Positions 18,505 to 28,287 of a stretch of DNA of 64,000 bases are shown here, one piece after another. The stretch is from positions 1-64,000 of the forward strand of contig RSEH01000181.1 in assembly GCA_006503475.1 (NCBI GenBank). Direction: 5' to 3'. Within the stretch, counting starts at the first letter, position 1; each line of letters begins with the position of its first letter. The position numbers and the translations under genes are program-made. The notes beneath the pieces are model-generated. The model was not told where the DNA came from and did not search any database. It saw nothing but the letters and a program-made list of their open reading frames with translations. This DNA is from Stentor roeselii. Taxonomy: Eukaryota; Ciliophora; Heterotrichea; Heterotrichida; Stentoridae.

Positions 18505-20724
18505 ATGTCCAAGTACACAGAATCCACTTTTCAGTACTTTCCACTCAGAGCTCTTTGCGACCGTTTAAAAGAAATCTCAAAAATCTCAGAAGAAACCCAA
18601 AGCGAGGTAGTAGAAAATATCCGAATGATCTCAGAAGCTTTAGTATGGGCCGAGCAGAATAAGTTCAACTTTTTCATGTGATTTTCACTCAGCCTATTTC
18701 AGAACAATAAAATGTTGAAGCTTTTCACAGGTTTCTTGAATCAAGCTTTTGATAAAAAAATTTTGATTCAACTGATTCAAACAGCGAATTTACTTGTTCA
18801 CAACTTGAGAAGCCAGGAACATAAACAATTTTTGATTGACTCGAAATTTTACCAGAAGATTCTTCTGCATCATTTCGAGTTCGACGATGAAGAAATCACT
18901 GAAAATTATGTTTCTTTGTTGAAAGGACTCGCTATTAACCTTGAATTTCAACAATTGAAGAGGTACTTGATAAAAAATGACTATTTTTTGTTCACTGCGA
19001 CTGTGATGTTCATGGATCATAAAGAATGGTTGATTAAAACCGCTGCAAAAACAGCGATTTTAAGGATTTTGTCTTGTAATTGATAAGAAGTGAATGATGC
19101 AGAAGTTGATTCTTTTGTGATCACTTCAGGATACTTTAATAACCTGGTCAATCATTTCAAAGTGAGTGTTGCTTCGATAACAGCAAATCTTTTCTCAGGA
19201 GCGAAGAAATTAGAAAATATTTTAAACGACTTTCAAGAAAACATTTACTACTTTAATGATATTTTTTCGTTAAACAACTCAAGTCTTAATGCGAATCTTT
19301 CAGAAACTCTTTTAAATACATTCATTTTTCCGGTGCTGGTTCAAGGAATCATAGAATCCCACGGACTTAAGATTATCAGTAAAGCTGTAAGTCAAGAGTT
19401 TCCAGAAGGAAACAAAGAGGTTAATTTAAAGATAAATCATGAAGTGAACCATGAAATTGACCAGAAGTTCAATGAAGAGGTGGCCCAAAAGGAAATTCCA
19501 GAAGAACACCCTGGTTGTTCAGAAGTTATCTCTTGTCCACTGACAGTCTGTCTTTACACCTTATCGCAATTATTGAAGCTTTTATCATATCCGCCGCTGG
19601 TAAGTGAGATTCAATCAGTTCTTTTTTCAGACAAGTTAAAAAAGGACCAACTAATCCAAATAATGAAGACTTCTTCAGTGCACAACCTGAATTCTTCAAG
19701 TCCATTGAAAGATGAAGTGAAAAATCCGATATCTTCTTCATTTTACCATCATCTAAGCACTTCAAACGACAATGTCCTCGGGTTGTGTCTTTACATCTTG
19801 CACGTTTCTTTTAACTCCTCATTAAAAGACTTCCTTGAATGCACAGACCTGGAGCCCAGCAAGTTTTACGAAAATCTTGCCGATGCTTTAAGTCACGTTC
19901 TGATAGTCACTGAACAAATCAGATTCTACTCCTTCTACTTCGCCTCTAAGGTCCTCTTTGAACTCTCAGCAGCGAAGGACAAAGAAAGCGAGTATCATAG
20001 AGAACATGACGTTATAAAATTCGCCCTGCAGAAGAAAATCAAGTCTTTGCAAGATATCATAAAAAATACTAGAAAAAAACTGGAATTTATCAAGTTCTTC
20101 GAATGTGAATGGGAATTCACCAAAAGTTTGAAATGGGTTGAAATTATCCATTTACCTGTCAATTATTTACTTGAATCTAATGATTATAACCAAGAAGTGC
20201 CTTTGCAACTTAGAAGGAGTTTGAGTGAAGATGATGCTGTTATCACGGAAATAAGACTTTTTCTCTTGTTTAGGAAGTTAAAACATCTGATGATTCGATG
20301 CGAAATCCCTGAATCACAGGACTCTCTTGAAAATCCGATTAATAGTTTTTTTCGGTGCTCCTTGGATGCTGGGAAAGAGTATTTTCTGGGAACTCCTTTT
20401 TTCAAGGGAAAGGATTTAATTGAGGTCAAGGCGAAAAGTGTCAAGTTTATTGTAGAGGATAAGTTTTTTTTTATACTTGGGGAAAAAACGAATTCCGGGA
20501 AGATGATTAGGGTTGAGTTTGTTTGTAGGTTTAGCAAGATACGACTAGTCGAATCAGGCGATGACACAGAGTTAATGCTATTAGCTGAAAGTAAACCAAT
20601 ATCATTTCGAATCGACGACTATTTCAGATACACTGACCTAAGATCAAGTTTCCAATCCAAGATCGACGACTGCATAAAAAAGGACCTAGACCTTCTAAAA
20701 TCCTTCATATCAGACACTCGATAA
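18505..20724 (+). CDS. CLEC16A: CLEC16A/Ema homologue (three exons)
   Basis: CLEC16A (fly Ema) is an endolysosomal membrane-associated protein that controls endosome maturation and mitophagy. The exons are 18505-18677, 18693-19075 and 19091-20724, giving 729 aa. The N-terminal FPL domain is clear once spliced: the segment from VVENIRMISEALVWAEQN through NFFM, then FQNNKMLKLF, FEFDDEEITENYVSLLKGL and DHKEWLIKTAAKTAILRIL. These match human CLEC16A in order. Later, LYTLSQLLKLLSYPPLVSEI matches the human segment about 300 residues in. A few residues at the domain start (FPLRALCDRL) correspond to the FPL motif. It diverges from OCRL, another endosomal gene, across 56 nt. Confidence 0.88.
18678..18692 (+). 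other. 15-nt intron 1 of CLEC16A
   Basis: Sequence gtgattttcactcag, phase 2, GTG donor. It removes a TGA and joins the FPL-domain start to its continuation. An adenine is sixth from the 3' end. Confidence 0.92.
19076..19090 (+). other. 15-nt intron 2 of CLEC16A, AAG acceptor
   Basis: Sequence gtaattgataagaag, phase 1. It removes TGA and TAA and ends in AAG rather than TAG/CAG. The downstream frame has no ATG of its own. An adenine is sixth from the 3' end. Confidence 0.88.
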
Positions 20725-20745
20725 TAACCATCTCCAATAATAAAA

Positions 20746-22116
20746 ATGTTTGGCAAAATATTCAAGTCTTTCCTCTATCGTCCATTTTCAAAAAGGGTCG
20801 TTCGCGACCACCTAATCGAACAACGAGTAAAAAGAATGACATACAAGCCAGACCCTCAAGAAAACACAAGCGAACACGACGACATAAGCGACTTCGAAGA
20901 GTACCGAGCGAATGTCTTGCACCAATCAAACCTCGTCAACAAGAAATACGACAAAAAGATCAACAAGTCCGAAAAAGACCTAAAAGACTACGACTTCCAC
21001 AATATGAATCGCGATTACCTAAGAACTGTCGAAGATTACCTAAAAAACGACGACATTTTACTTGACCCTCTCGACGAGCAACGCAAAGAAAAAACCAAAA
21101 AAATTCTCAGGTCAATAAAAACCAACTCAACTTTCGACTACATCCGAGAAAAAAACCAAGATAAAGTAACTGAAGAGTACAACAACTACACGAAATTCGA
21201 TAGAAACTTCACTTTTTACACGGAAAACTTGAAAAACCAGATGTTAGACAAAGGAAACACGAACATGACAGCAAAAATCAACGATTATGTGTCAAGACTT
21301 GGAGTAGCTGGCGAAATCTCAAATAATCAAAGAACCAATGTGAAAATCTTAGAAATGACGAACAAAAAAATCGATGCAAGCTCAATTGAATCCATGTTAA
21401 AATCTGACCAAGAGCTTCATAAAACCATAAAAAATCATGAAAGTCCAACTATAACAACAAAAAAACATCATTTCGGGCGAATGTCTCCTCACGCTCGAGA
21501 AGAAATTTACAGTTTATACAAAAATGGCTGGTCAATCAAGGATATTTCATTAAAATACGGAATTCTTCCATTACGAGCAGCAGCGATTATCTGGTGTCGA
21601 TGTTATTTTCATGACTCAATCGCTCCTCACTTTGGAAGAACTTTTTGGCGATTGGGTTTAGAAAGAGAGATAATGTACGCCTCTGAATATCCTTTTGTCG
21701 ACTACGGACTTGACCTTGACGTGATGGCTTACTTCGAGAAAGGCATGGAATATGTAAAATTTGGTGACAGCACAATAGACATTAACCCTCCACAAGAAGT
21801 GATTGATAAAGTGAAAAACGCGGTTGATAAGTTACCGAAAAGAAGAGCTTATACTATTCATAGAGGAACTATTGGAACTGGCTTCAAAAAATACGATATT
21901 AAAGATATTGTCATCAGAAGAGGCAATGGAAAACTTGATGTCTCTGAGATGTTCAAAAGGATCTGCTATCGAGGAGATATCACTCCTTATAACTTTCCGA
22001 AGAAGGTCCAGGAAAGACTTCACCTCGGACCAAGAATCGCTTCTTTAGGATATCGCGTTGGACCCAGGTCGAATCGGCCGATTCGATTTTATAACAAAAA
22101 ATATCATTCCCAATAA
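20746..22116 (+). CDS. mitochondrial small ribosomal subunit protein mS45-like (Bot1p family)
   Basis: A 456-aa, very basic protein. The diagnostic part is at about residues 240-285, where MSPHAREEIYSLYKNGWSI is followed by KDISLKYGILPLRAAAII. This is the helix-turn-helix-like signature of the Bot1p/mS45 family of mitochondrial ribosomal small-subunit proteins (a variant of 'reeIy...g.svr.lS.kfgls..Rv.aii'). The N-terminus (MFGKIFKSFLYRPFSKRVVR) is basic and amphipathic, as in mitochondrial presequences. The long charged segment between is likely an extension, common in ciliate mitoribosomes. It starts 21 nt after CLEC16A on the same strand. Confidence 0.65.
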   Translation: MFGKIFKSFLYRPFSKRVVRDHLIEQRVKRMTYKPDPQENTSEHDDISDFEEYRANVLHQSNLVNKKYDKKINKSEKDLKDYDFHNMNRDYLRTVEDYLKNDDILLDPLDEQRKEKTKKILRSIKTNSTFDYIREKNQDKVTEEYNNYTKFDRNFTFYTENLKNQMLDKGNTNMTAKINDYVSRLGVAGEISNNQRTNVKILEMTNKKIDASSIESMLKSDQELHKTIKNHESPTITTKKHHFGRMSPHAREEIYSLYKNGWSIKDISLKYGILPLRAAAIIWCRCYFHDSIAPHFGRTFWRLGLEREIMYASEYPFVDYGLDLDVMAYFEKGMEYVKFGDSTIDINPPQEVIDKVKNAVDKLPKRRAYTIHRGTIGTGFKKYDIKDIVIRRGNGKLDVSEMFKRICYRGDITPYNFPKKVQERLHLGPRIASLGYRVGPRSNRPIRFYNKKYHSQ

Positions 22117-22142
22117 TCATCTCCTTAAACATCTTTACTTAA

Positions 22143-22796
22143 TCAACCCAAAAACAGCTCACCATTCGTGATGTTCATAATTTCACGAATATCAAAAACG
22201 TTTAGATAATTCTCTTGACTACTTAATTTCCTTTTTTTTACTCCAGGTGATAAATTTTTAAGATTTTCTCTTTTGTGGTCGAAACTTGAACGACTTTCAC
22301 TTACTTTTGAATTATTTTTTTTTAGTCGACTTGCTTTTGAATGGAATTTTTTTTGATTTATGTGAATTGGAGTAGTGGATGTTGGAAGTATTTGATTTAA
22401 ATTCAGAGTTTGAGGTGTCAATGTCGGTCCAGGAAGGTAATTTGAAGGAGTCGGCAAGACCTGAGTCGGTTTCGGAGTTCTGCTGATGACGATACTTTTA
22501 ATGACTGAAGATTGAAAGCAGGTAGTTTGTTTAGAAGAGCATCTTCCATTCGGTGTCTGACATTTGAATAAAAACTGTTTATTGCTGCTTTCTCTCGATT
22601 TAGCTCTAGAAGGTTTCAAGCAAAGAAGATTAAAAAATCTAGAATCTTTTTTTAACTGATTCCTCAAACAATGTAACAAAAGAGGTTTTCTAGTCCTCAA
22701 AGCAGGAGCAGCTTTATTTTCTTTAACATACTGAGAAAAGTCAACTGAAGTCCTCAACATATCAGCTCCAGTCGAAGCGTCACAAGTGGAGGTCAT
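22143..22796 (-). CDS. hypothetical basic disordered protein, 217 aa
   Basis: No family is recognised. The protein is rich in Ser, Lys, Asn, Pro and Thr, with basic clusters (KKRKLSS near the end) that could act as nuclear signals. It has a short Pro/Thr-rich middle and a slightly hydrophobic C-terminal helix (FDIREIMNITNGELFLG). It converges on the mS45-like gene (26 nt). Its start, preceded by ATAAATG, lies only 23 nt from the kinesin start on the other strand, so the two genes must share a tiny promoter region. Confidence 0.55.
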   Translation of the reverse strand: MTSTCDASTGADMLRTSVDFSQYVKENKAAPALRTRKPLLLHCLRNQLKKDSRFFNLLCLKPSRAKSRESSNKQFLFKCQTPNGRCSSKQTTCFQSSVIKSIVISRTPKPTQVLPTPSNYLPGPTLTPQTLNLNQILPTSTTPIHINQKKFHSKASRLKKNNSKVSESRSSFDHKRENLKNLSPGVKKRKLSSQENYLNVFDIREIMNITNGELFLG

Positions 22797-22819
22797 TTAT
22801 AGTCATCTATAATAAAACA

Positions 22820-25165
22820 ATGAGCAGCATCCGGGTGATTTGCCGTCTTCGTCCAGAGAACTCAATAGAAAAAGAGTCAGGATCGACAACTTGTGTTTCA
22901 TTCACCGAAAGCTCTATTTCAATCAAGATATCAGAAAGGTCAGAAGAAAATTACGAGTTCACTTTCGACAGAGTCTTCAGCAGCGAAGTAAGCCAAAAAG
23001 AAGTCTTTGAAGCAGCAGCAAAGCCAGTGGTTCAAGGTGTTCTCGACGGTTACAACGGAACTATTTTCGCTTATGGCCAGACAGGCTCTGGAAAGACTTA
23101 CACAATGGAAGGCTTTCTTTCAGACCCAGAGCGAAAAGGGATCATCCCTCGAATGATGGACGCGCTTTTTCAAGGCCTTGTCGATGCAAGTGAGTCAACT
23201 GAGTTCACATTAAGAGTGTCTTTTCTTGAGATTTACTTGGAAAGGATTCATGACTTGTTAGACTCTTCTAAAAACAACCTTCAAGTGAAAGAAGATAAAG
23301 TCCGAGGCATCTACGTTCAAAACTCAACTGAACTCTTCGTCAGTTCCCCAAGCGAGATGATGAAAGTCATGATGGCAGGATCTGCAAATCGCTCCATTGC
23401 TGCAACTCGAATGAATGAAAGAAGCTCCAGGTCTCACAGCATCTTTTGTGTAAATGTCGAGCAGAAGGACTCTCTTGGCAACAAGAAAACAGGAAGGCTT
23501 TACTTTGTGGATCTCGCCGGAAGTGAAAGTGTCGGAAAGACCAATGTGAGCGGACAACAGCTGAAAGAAGCTCAGATGATCAATAAAAGTCTCAGTGCCT
23601 TGGGAAATGTGATCAACGCACTTACTGAAAAAGGCTGCAACTATGTACCTTATCGTGACTCGAAACTCACTCGCATCTTGCAGGAGTCTATTGGGGGAAA
23701 TTCTCAGACCAGCCTTATCATCGCGTGTTCGATGAGCAGTTATAATGATAAAGAAACTCTCGGAACTTTAAGGTTCGGTCAACGTGCGAAGAAAATTCAG
23801 AATAAACCTGTGATTAATCAGGAAAAAAGTGCGAAGGAATTGCAAAAAGTTATTGAAACTCTTCAAAATGAGTTAAAAAAACAGTCTGAAGTTATCAGTA
23901 AGATGCATTCTTATATTTCTAACAATGATCAAGGGGTTAATATCGAAGATATCCTTGTTGGGACCTTTGAAGCTATTCCAAGTACCAGGTCAAAAGAAGA
24001 AGAAGTGAAAAGTTCGGAATATGCACTGACTCTGCTAAAGCAACATATTGAAATCGTCAAGTTAAATGATGAACTGCAGAAAGTTCGACTTGATAAAAAA
24101 GAAGTCGAGGACGAGCTTCACTATCGCAACAAAGAAATGAATGAACTCGAACTTAACCTCAGTGAAACTCAACAAAACCTCATCCAAACCCGTCAAGACC
24201 ATCAAAAAACTGTTGAAGACTTACAAGGCCAGGTAGACAAATCCTCTTCAGACCTTCAACAAGCAAACCTCACAATTCAAAAAACTACAAAAATCTGTGG
24301 AAGGCTAAAATCTGACTTGCAAATCATCGCTTCAGAGATACCAAAAGGTGAAAAATGGTCAGAAATCCTCCAAAAGTCTCTTGAAGAAGCTCTTTACTCT
24401 TTAAACACCATCACTGAAAACTCGCCAGAATCTCCAACATCTGACAGTCAAATGCTTAAAGAGTATCAATTACAGCTCTTTCAGTATATTGAAACAGTTT
24501 CTAAAAAATCTTCAGAAATTGAAGAACTTTCAGCGCAGTTAAAAGTTTCGAATGAAGACCTGCAGGTTTTCAGGTCACAATGCGAACTCTTGACGAGGCA
24601 GCTTGATACTAAAGTTAAGAATATTGAGGAAGAAAGAGCCTCGACTGCTTGTGAGATGCGGTATAAAGACCTGCAAATTTTGGAACTTCAGGAATCGGTT
24701 AAGAAGGAAAAGATGAAGTTTGATACTTTGAAAGCTTCAACATGTGTTATTAGCAATAATGATATGAAGGACCGACTTGAAGAACTTACTCAAGAAAGGC
24801 AGAAACTTTTTGAAGAAATTGTTGCTATGAGGAGAGAATTGGATGAAAGAGAAGAGCAGCTTCATGCGTCTTTGCTTAAAAATAAAAGACTTGAACGACA
24901 GATCTCGATCAATACACAGGCTAAACCGGTTTCGCTTTCAAGGACAATTAGCCCAACTGAAGACCTTCAGACCAGGTTTACTGGGAAGGTGAGCAAGCCA
25001 ATACGAGGAGGTGGTGGAAATTTTTCGAACTTTCAAAGAAACAACCAAATCATAACATCAAACAACGACTTGCTAGTAAGAAGAAAAAGTATAGAAAAAA
25101 TTGCAAATCAAGGATACGGTATTCAAAGCAAGATAAAAGACTTATTTGGAGGACTTCTCGGGTAA
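22820..25165 (+). CDS. kinesin-1 heavy chain
   Basis: A plus-end-directed microtubule motor of 781 aa. The motor domain at residues 3-325 has the P-loop GQTGSGKT (86-93), switch 1 SSRSHS (202-207) and switch 2 DLAGSE (231-236). A neck and a long coiled coil follow to about residue 700. The tail holds VSKPIRGGGG at 724-733, which matches the autoinhibitory IAK motif (IAKPIR) unique to conventional kinesin-1. This separates it from other N-terminal kinesins. A basic Ser/Asn-rich end follows. It is single-exon, head-to-head with the gene at 22143, and converges on the PDE gene. Confidence 0.92.
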   Translation: MSSIRVICRLRPENSIEKESGSTTCVSFTESSISIKISERSEENYEFTFDRVFSSEVSQKEVFEAAAKPVVQGVLDGYNGTIFAYGQTGSGKTYTMEGFLSDPERKGIIPRMMDALFQGLVDASESTEFTLRVSFLEIYLERIHDLLDSSKNNLQVKEDKVRGIYVQNSTELFVSSPSEMMKVMMAGSANRSIAATRMNERSSRSHSIFCVNVEQKDSLGNKKTGRLYFVDLAGSESVGKTNVSGQQLKEAQMINKSLSALGNVINALTEKGCNYVPYRDSKLTRILQESIGGNSQTSLIIACSMSSYNDKETLGTLRFGQRAKKIQNKPVINQEKSAKELQKVIETLQNELKKQSEVISKMHSYISNNDQGVNIEDILVGTFEAIPSTRSKEEEVKSSEYALTLLKQHIEIVKLNDELQKVRLDKKEVEDELHYRNKEMNELELNLSETQQNLIQTRQDHQKTVEDLQGQVDKSSSDLQQANLTIQKTTKICGRLKSDLQIIASEIPKGEKWSEILQKSLEEALYSLNTITENSPESPTSDSQMLKEYQLQLFQYIETVSKKSSEIEELSAQLKVSNEDLQVFRSQCELLTRQLDTKVKNIEEERASTACEMRYKDLQILELQESVKKEKMKFDTLKASTCVISNNDMKDRLEELTQERQKLFEEIVAMRRELDEREEQLHASLLKNKRLERQISINTQAKPVSLSRTISPTEDLQTRFTGKVSKPIRGGGGNFSNFQRNNQIITSNNDLLVRRKSIEKIANQGYGIQSKIKDLFGGLLG

Positions 25166-25187
25166 TTAATTAAATGTTAAGTACAAA

Positions 25188-27233
25188 TTAGTCAACATTT
25201 TCCAGTTTGGATATCATTTCAGGAAGACTCGGTTTTCTTATCGACTTTCTAGAGATGACCAAAGAATTAAGCACATTTACATAGTCCTCGTTTTTCATGA
25301 TAAGACTTTGCCCTCGTATGGTCTTTCTCCTCATGAGCCAGTACATTTCATTCGTTCTTAACTGACCAAGACAATTGCTTTCAATCAACTCTGACAATAA
25401 AATCGAGTTAAGACTGCAAAACAAGGGATAAACAATATTTTTGATAAACCCTGCTTGACTTTTCGAAATATCAGTAGTTTCTCGGTCACAATACATAGAA
25501 ACTGGAATTCCGAGAGACTTTTCCAGATCTCCTTGCTCGTAAAACTCTTCAATAACCAACCTGCACCATTTTTCATGTAATTCTAAAGTCTTAGCGGCAT
25601 GTCCGATATCAGAGGCTTTCATCATAATTTTAAAGACATCGAATTTCGTTTCTGGAACTGAAAGGTCAACGTTTTCTGTTTCGTAGTACTTTACCCGAAA
25701 TTGTGCCATCATATCGAAATGTTTGGCCATGTCAGTCGCAAGGATCATTTCGATGACGATCTTGCGAAAGGCGAAGTATTTGTCGTTGGGAAGGTGAATG
25801 AGGAAGTTGTTTTCTTCGTTTTTCATTATGTTGAAAACGAGAGATGCGTGCATATTTTCTAAAACGCTTATGTCGTTATAGGCTGTTGCGATATCGTCTC
25901 TCGTCATTACTAGAAAACGGTTGGTCTTACCTGGGTGGCCAACGTCGTGACCGAGAGTTGCTACTATTCCTGCAAGTAACTCGTTGTGAGACACGTGGTT
26001 CACCAGGTCTGAGTTGTTGAGGAGGTATAGGTAGGAACTCATCACGTCTGCCCCGTGGGTTGAGTTGTGGTAAGGGTTTTCACGGTAACTCGACTCTAGG
26101 TTTATGAAAAAACTCTCGATTAATGAACTCTCAACGTTTAGAGACTGGTCAAGGCCAAACCGTTTAACCGCATACATACCCATAACCTTCAAAGGTTCTT
26201 TTCCACTGCAACTAGCAATAAAAAACGTATCAAAGTTCCAATCCTTCCCAATCTGAGCAAGAGCTCCCATAAGTTCAGTGAGTCCATAGCTAAAACTCGG
26301 CTGTTCCTGAAACTTAATACTTTCCCTCCTAGTATTAATCAATTTATCAAGTCCGACAAAGCAGCTCTGTTCAATAAAAGCTCGATCTTGATCATCCATA
26401 AATTTCGTGATTCTCTCAAATTTCGTATTATAAATATTTTTATTCTTTTTCAAGCTAAGCCAGATTTTTTCTAAGTTGTTGACAACTTTATTAAACCCAG
26501 CATTCCGATGATTTTCCGCATATTTGCTCAGCGCCTTAATCGACAAATTAAGCTGAGTGATTATTTCACTATAGTCCAAATCAATCAAAGTATCAACCGG
26601 TTCATATTTTTCGCTGGGCAAACTCGAAACTTTTCTAAAAACCGGTTTTTTGAAGCCAAAACGTATGGAAAGAATAATTAAAGCACAAAGAGAGTACATC
26701 GATTGGCTTTCCAGATTTCCATAAATAGCCTGCATACAAACAGAAAAAATTCCTAAACAACTTGATATGATATGAAGGTTTATCACTGACTGGACTGAAG
26801 CCTGCAAACTTGTCCTTAGAACAAGCTGGACAAGTGAAGGGCAGAAAGAGTCTGACTCGATGTTTATGAAATTTTTGAAGATACCCGGGTCTGTCACAAG
26901 AATCACGAAACCATTCACCAGAAAAAAAACTGGATGTGAAATTCTTTGAAAAGCTGGAAATATCATTGAGAACTTGTAGAATAATAATGCTGTCAAGCAC
27001 ATCAATATTGATAGGACTAGGCTTAAGGTTAACATTTCTACGGATTTCCTGTCTTGGATGAAAACTTGCAAGTTACTTGATAGACCTAAAGCGAGCACTA
27101 GCATCTCGTAAAGGTAAAATTTTTTTTGGTTGATTTGAGGAACTTCTGATATTGAGATGTCGTCTAATGTGTTTTGCTTCAACGGTTGAGAACTTTTTTC
27201 AGTGGTTTGAAAGTTTTTATCTTTTTTTATCAT
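25188..27233 (-). CDS. membrane-bound 3',5'-cyclic-nucleotide phosphodiesterase
   Basis: A class I PDE that hydrolyses cAMP and/or cGMP, 681 aa. Residues about 38-195 contain roughly five to six hydrophobic segments, so the enzyme is anchored in a membrane. The catalytic domain (about 340-650) has PYHNSTHGADV at 387-397 and the metal-binding GHDVGHPGKTN at 428-438. Further on are ASDIGHAAKT, supplying the later metal-ligand Asp, and the segment with SKSQAGFIKNIVYPLF that contains the invariant purine-clamping Gln region. Substrate preference cannot be read from sequence. It is followed upstream by 217 nt of AT-rich spacer. Confidence 0.9.
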   Translation of the reverse strand: MIKKDKNFQTTEKSSQPLKQNTLDDISISEVPQINQKKFYLYEMLVLALGLSSNLQVFIQDRKSVEMLTLSLVLSILMCLTALLFYKFSMIFPAFQRISHPVFFLVNGFVILVTDPGIFKNFINIESDSFCPSLVQLVLRTSLQASVQSVINLHIISSCLGIFSVCMQAIYGNLESQSMYSLCALIILSIRFGFKKPVFRKVSSLPSEKYEPVDTLIDLDYSEIITQLNLSIKALSKYAENHRNAGFNKVVNNLEKIWLSLKKNKNIYNTKFERITKFMDDQDRAFIEQSCFVGLDKLINTRRESIKFQEQPSFSYGLTELMGALAQIGKDWNFDTFFIASCSGKEPLKVMGMYAVKRFGLDQSLNVESSLIESFFINLESSYRENPYHNSTHGADVMSSYLYLLNNSDLVNHVSHNELLAGIVATLGHDVGHPGKTNRFLVMTRDDIATAYNDISVLENMHASLVFNIMKNEENNFLIHLPNDKYFAFRKIVIEMILATDMAKHFDMMAQFRVKYYETENVDLSVPETKFDVFKIMMKASDIGHAAKTLELHEKWCRLVIEEFYEQGDLEKSLGIPVSMYCDRETTDISKSQAGFIKNIVYPLFCSLNSILLSELIESNCLGQLRTNEMYWLMRRKTIRGQSLIMKNEDYVNVLNSLVISRKSIRKPSLPEMISKLENVD

Positions 27234-27450
27234 GTTTTGGATTAATAAGAAGAATGAATGTTTACTATTGATTTAAATTTAAATCAGTCGATATCAAATC
27301 CTGAAAAATTTTAGAATCGGGTAAAAAATTCTGAGAAAAGAAGAAAATAGTTGAAAAGATTTCCTCAAAACTCTTAAAAAAGTATTTGTTCAACATTTTT
27401 CTGAAATTAGATGAAAAGAACTATAAAATATCTGAAATATTAACAAAATA

Positions 27451-28245
27451 TTAAAAAACTCTACAACATTGATGTCGTTTGCTTGGGTCTATGACAATAC
27501 TACAGCTGGACCTTTCCTTTTGCTGCAATGTGATATTTTCTAATATCGCACTTTTCCCAGCTCCGGCGATCATGACTTTATTTTCAACGAGAGAAGGGAT
27601 GAACTTGTTGCAGTATGTCTGAAAAAGACACCCTTGTGCTCCGAGGTGGACAGAGACATAGACACGGTCGTCTCCATTGTCTTTTACTTTCACTCGCAAG
27701 TCAGTAAAGTCTTCATTTGGGTCGTAGTTTTCGTCAGGGATCTGCTGTCGCTTGAAGAAGACGAAATCGCTATCAGGCCCGATGGGCGATCCAAAAACAA
27801 TAAATATGCCATCAACTTCTGACTCTTTCGACAGACGAACAATCGCTGAGTTTGGGTCTTTCACTCCTGATCCTCTCGTAACAATCCAAATTTCACTATT
27901 AAAAGATAATTTGACGTTGAGATTGACTTCCAAAGCCAAAGACTTGAGAGTGACAGGTTCCTTAAACCGAATGATCCTGTTAGTGAGGTACAGTCCTGAC
28001 TCTCCACAGAGGCCATTAAAAGGTGTCCACCTTCCTTTGATTTCACTTGAGTAATCATGTACAATAAAGGTAGCTCCTTCCCAGTTCTCAGATATTCGGC
28101 CTCCTTGAAAAGACTCATTAATCACAATTCGATCAATAAACTTACTTTCCGCTTTTAACCAGTCACTGTAGTACTGAGACTGGTCATTCAGTATAGAAAG
28201 TTGCTTTTCTGTCTGGTTTATCAGAAGATTTTCGAATTTCGACAT
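27451..28245 (-). CDS. hypothetical protein with CaaX-like C-terminus, 264 aa
   Basis: No family is recognised. A short N-terminal coiled-coil segment (residues 1-35) leads into a predicted beta-rich domain with many alternating hydrophobic residues (about 40-235), reminiscent of a lectin- or lipocalin-like sandwich. This is an impression only. The last four residues are CRVF, preceded by another Cys (QCCRVF), which fits a prenylation motif plus a neighbouring palmitoylation site. It may therefore be a peripheral membrane protein. It lies 42 nt downstream of the Aurora-type kinase gene on the same strand. Confidence 0.65.
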   Translation of the reverse strand: MSKFENLLINQTEKQLSILNDQSQYYSDWLKAESKFIDRIVINESFQGGRISENWEGATFIVHDYSSEIKGRWTPFNGLCGESGLYLTNRIIRFKEPVTLKSLALEVNLNVKLSFNSEIWIVTRGSGVKDPNSAIVRLSKESEVDGIFIVFGSPIGPDSDFVFFKRQQIPDENYDPNEDFTDLRVKVKDNGDDRVYVSVHLGAQGCLFQTYCNKFIPSLVENKVMIAGAGKSAILENITLQQKERSSCSIVIDPSKRHQCCRVF

Positions 28246-28287
28246 TATGAATAACCTTCTAATTAATCAAAAGATTCTATTATCTAG

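Noticed and set aside
18712-20724. Separate genes of 123 and 544 codons
   Set aside because: Mini-introns join them to an upstream exon as CLEC16A, with homology continuous across both junctions.
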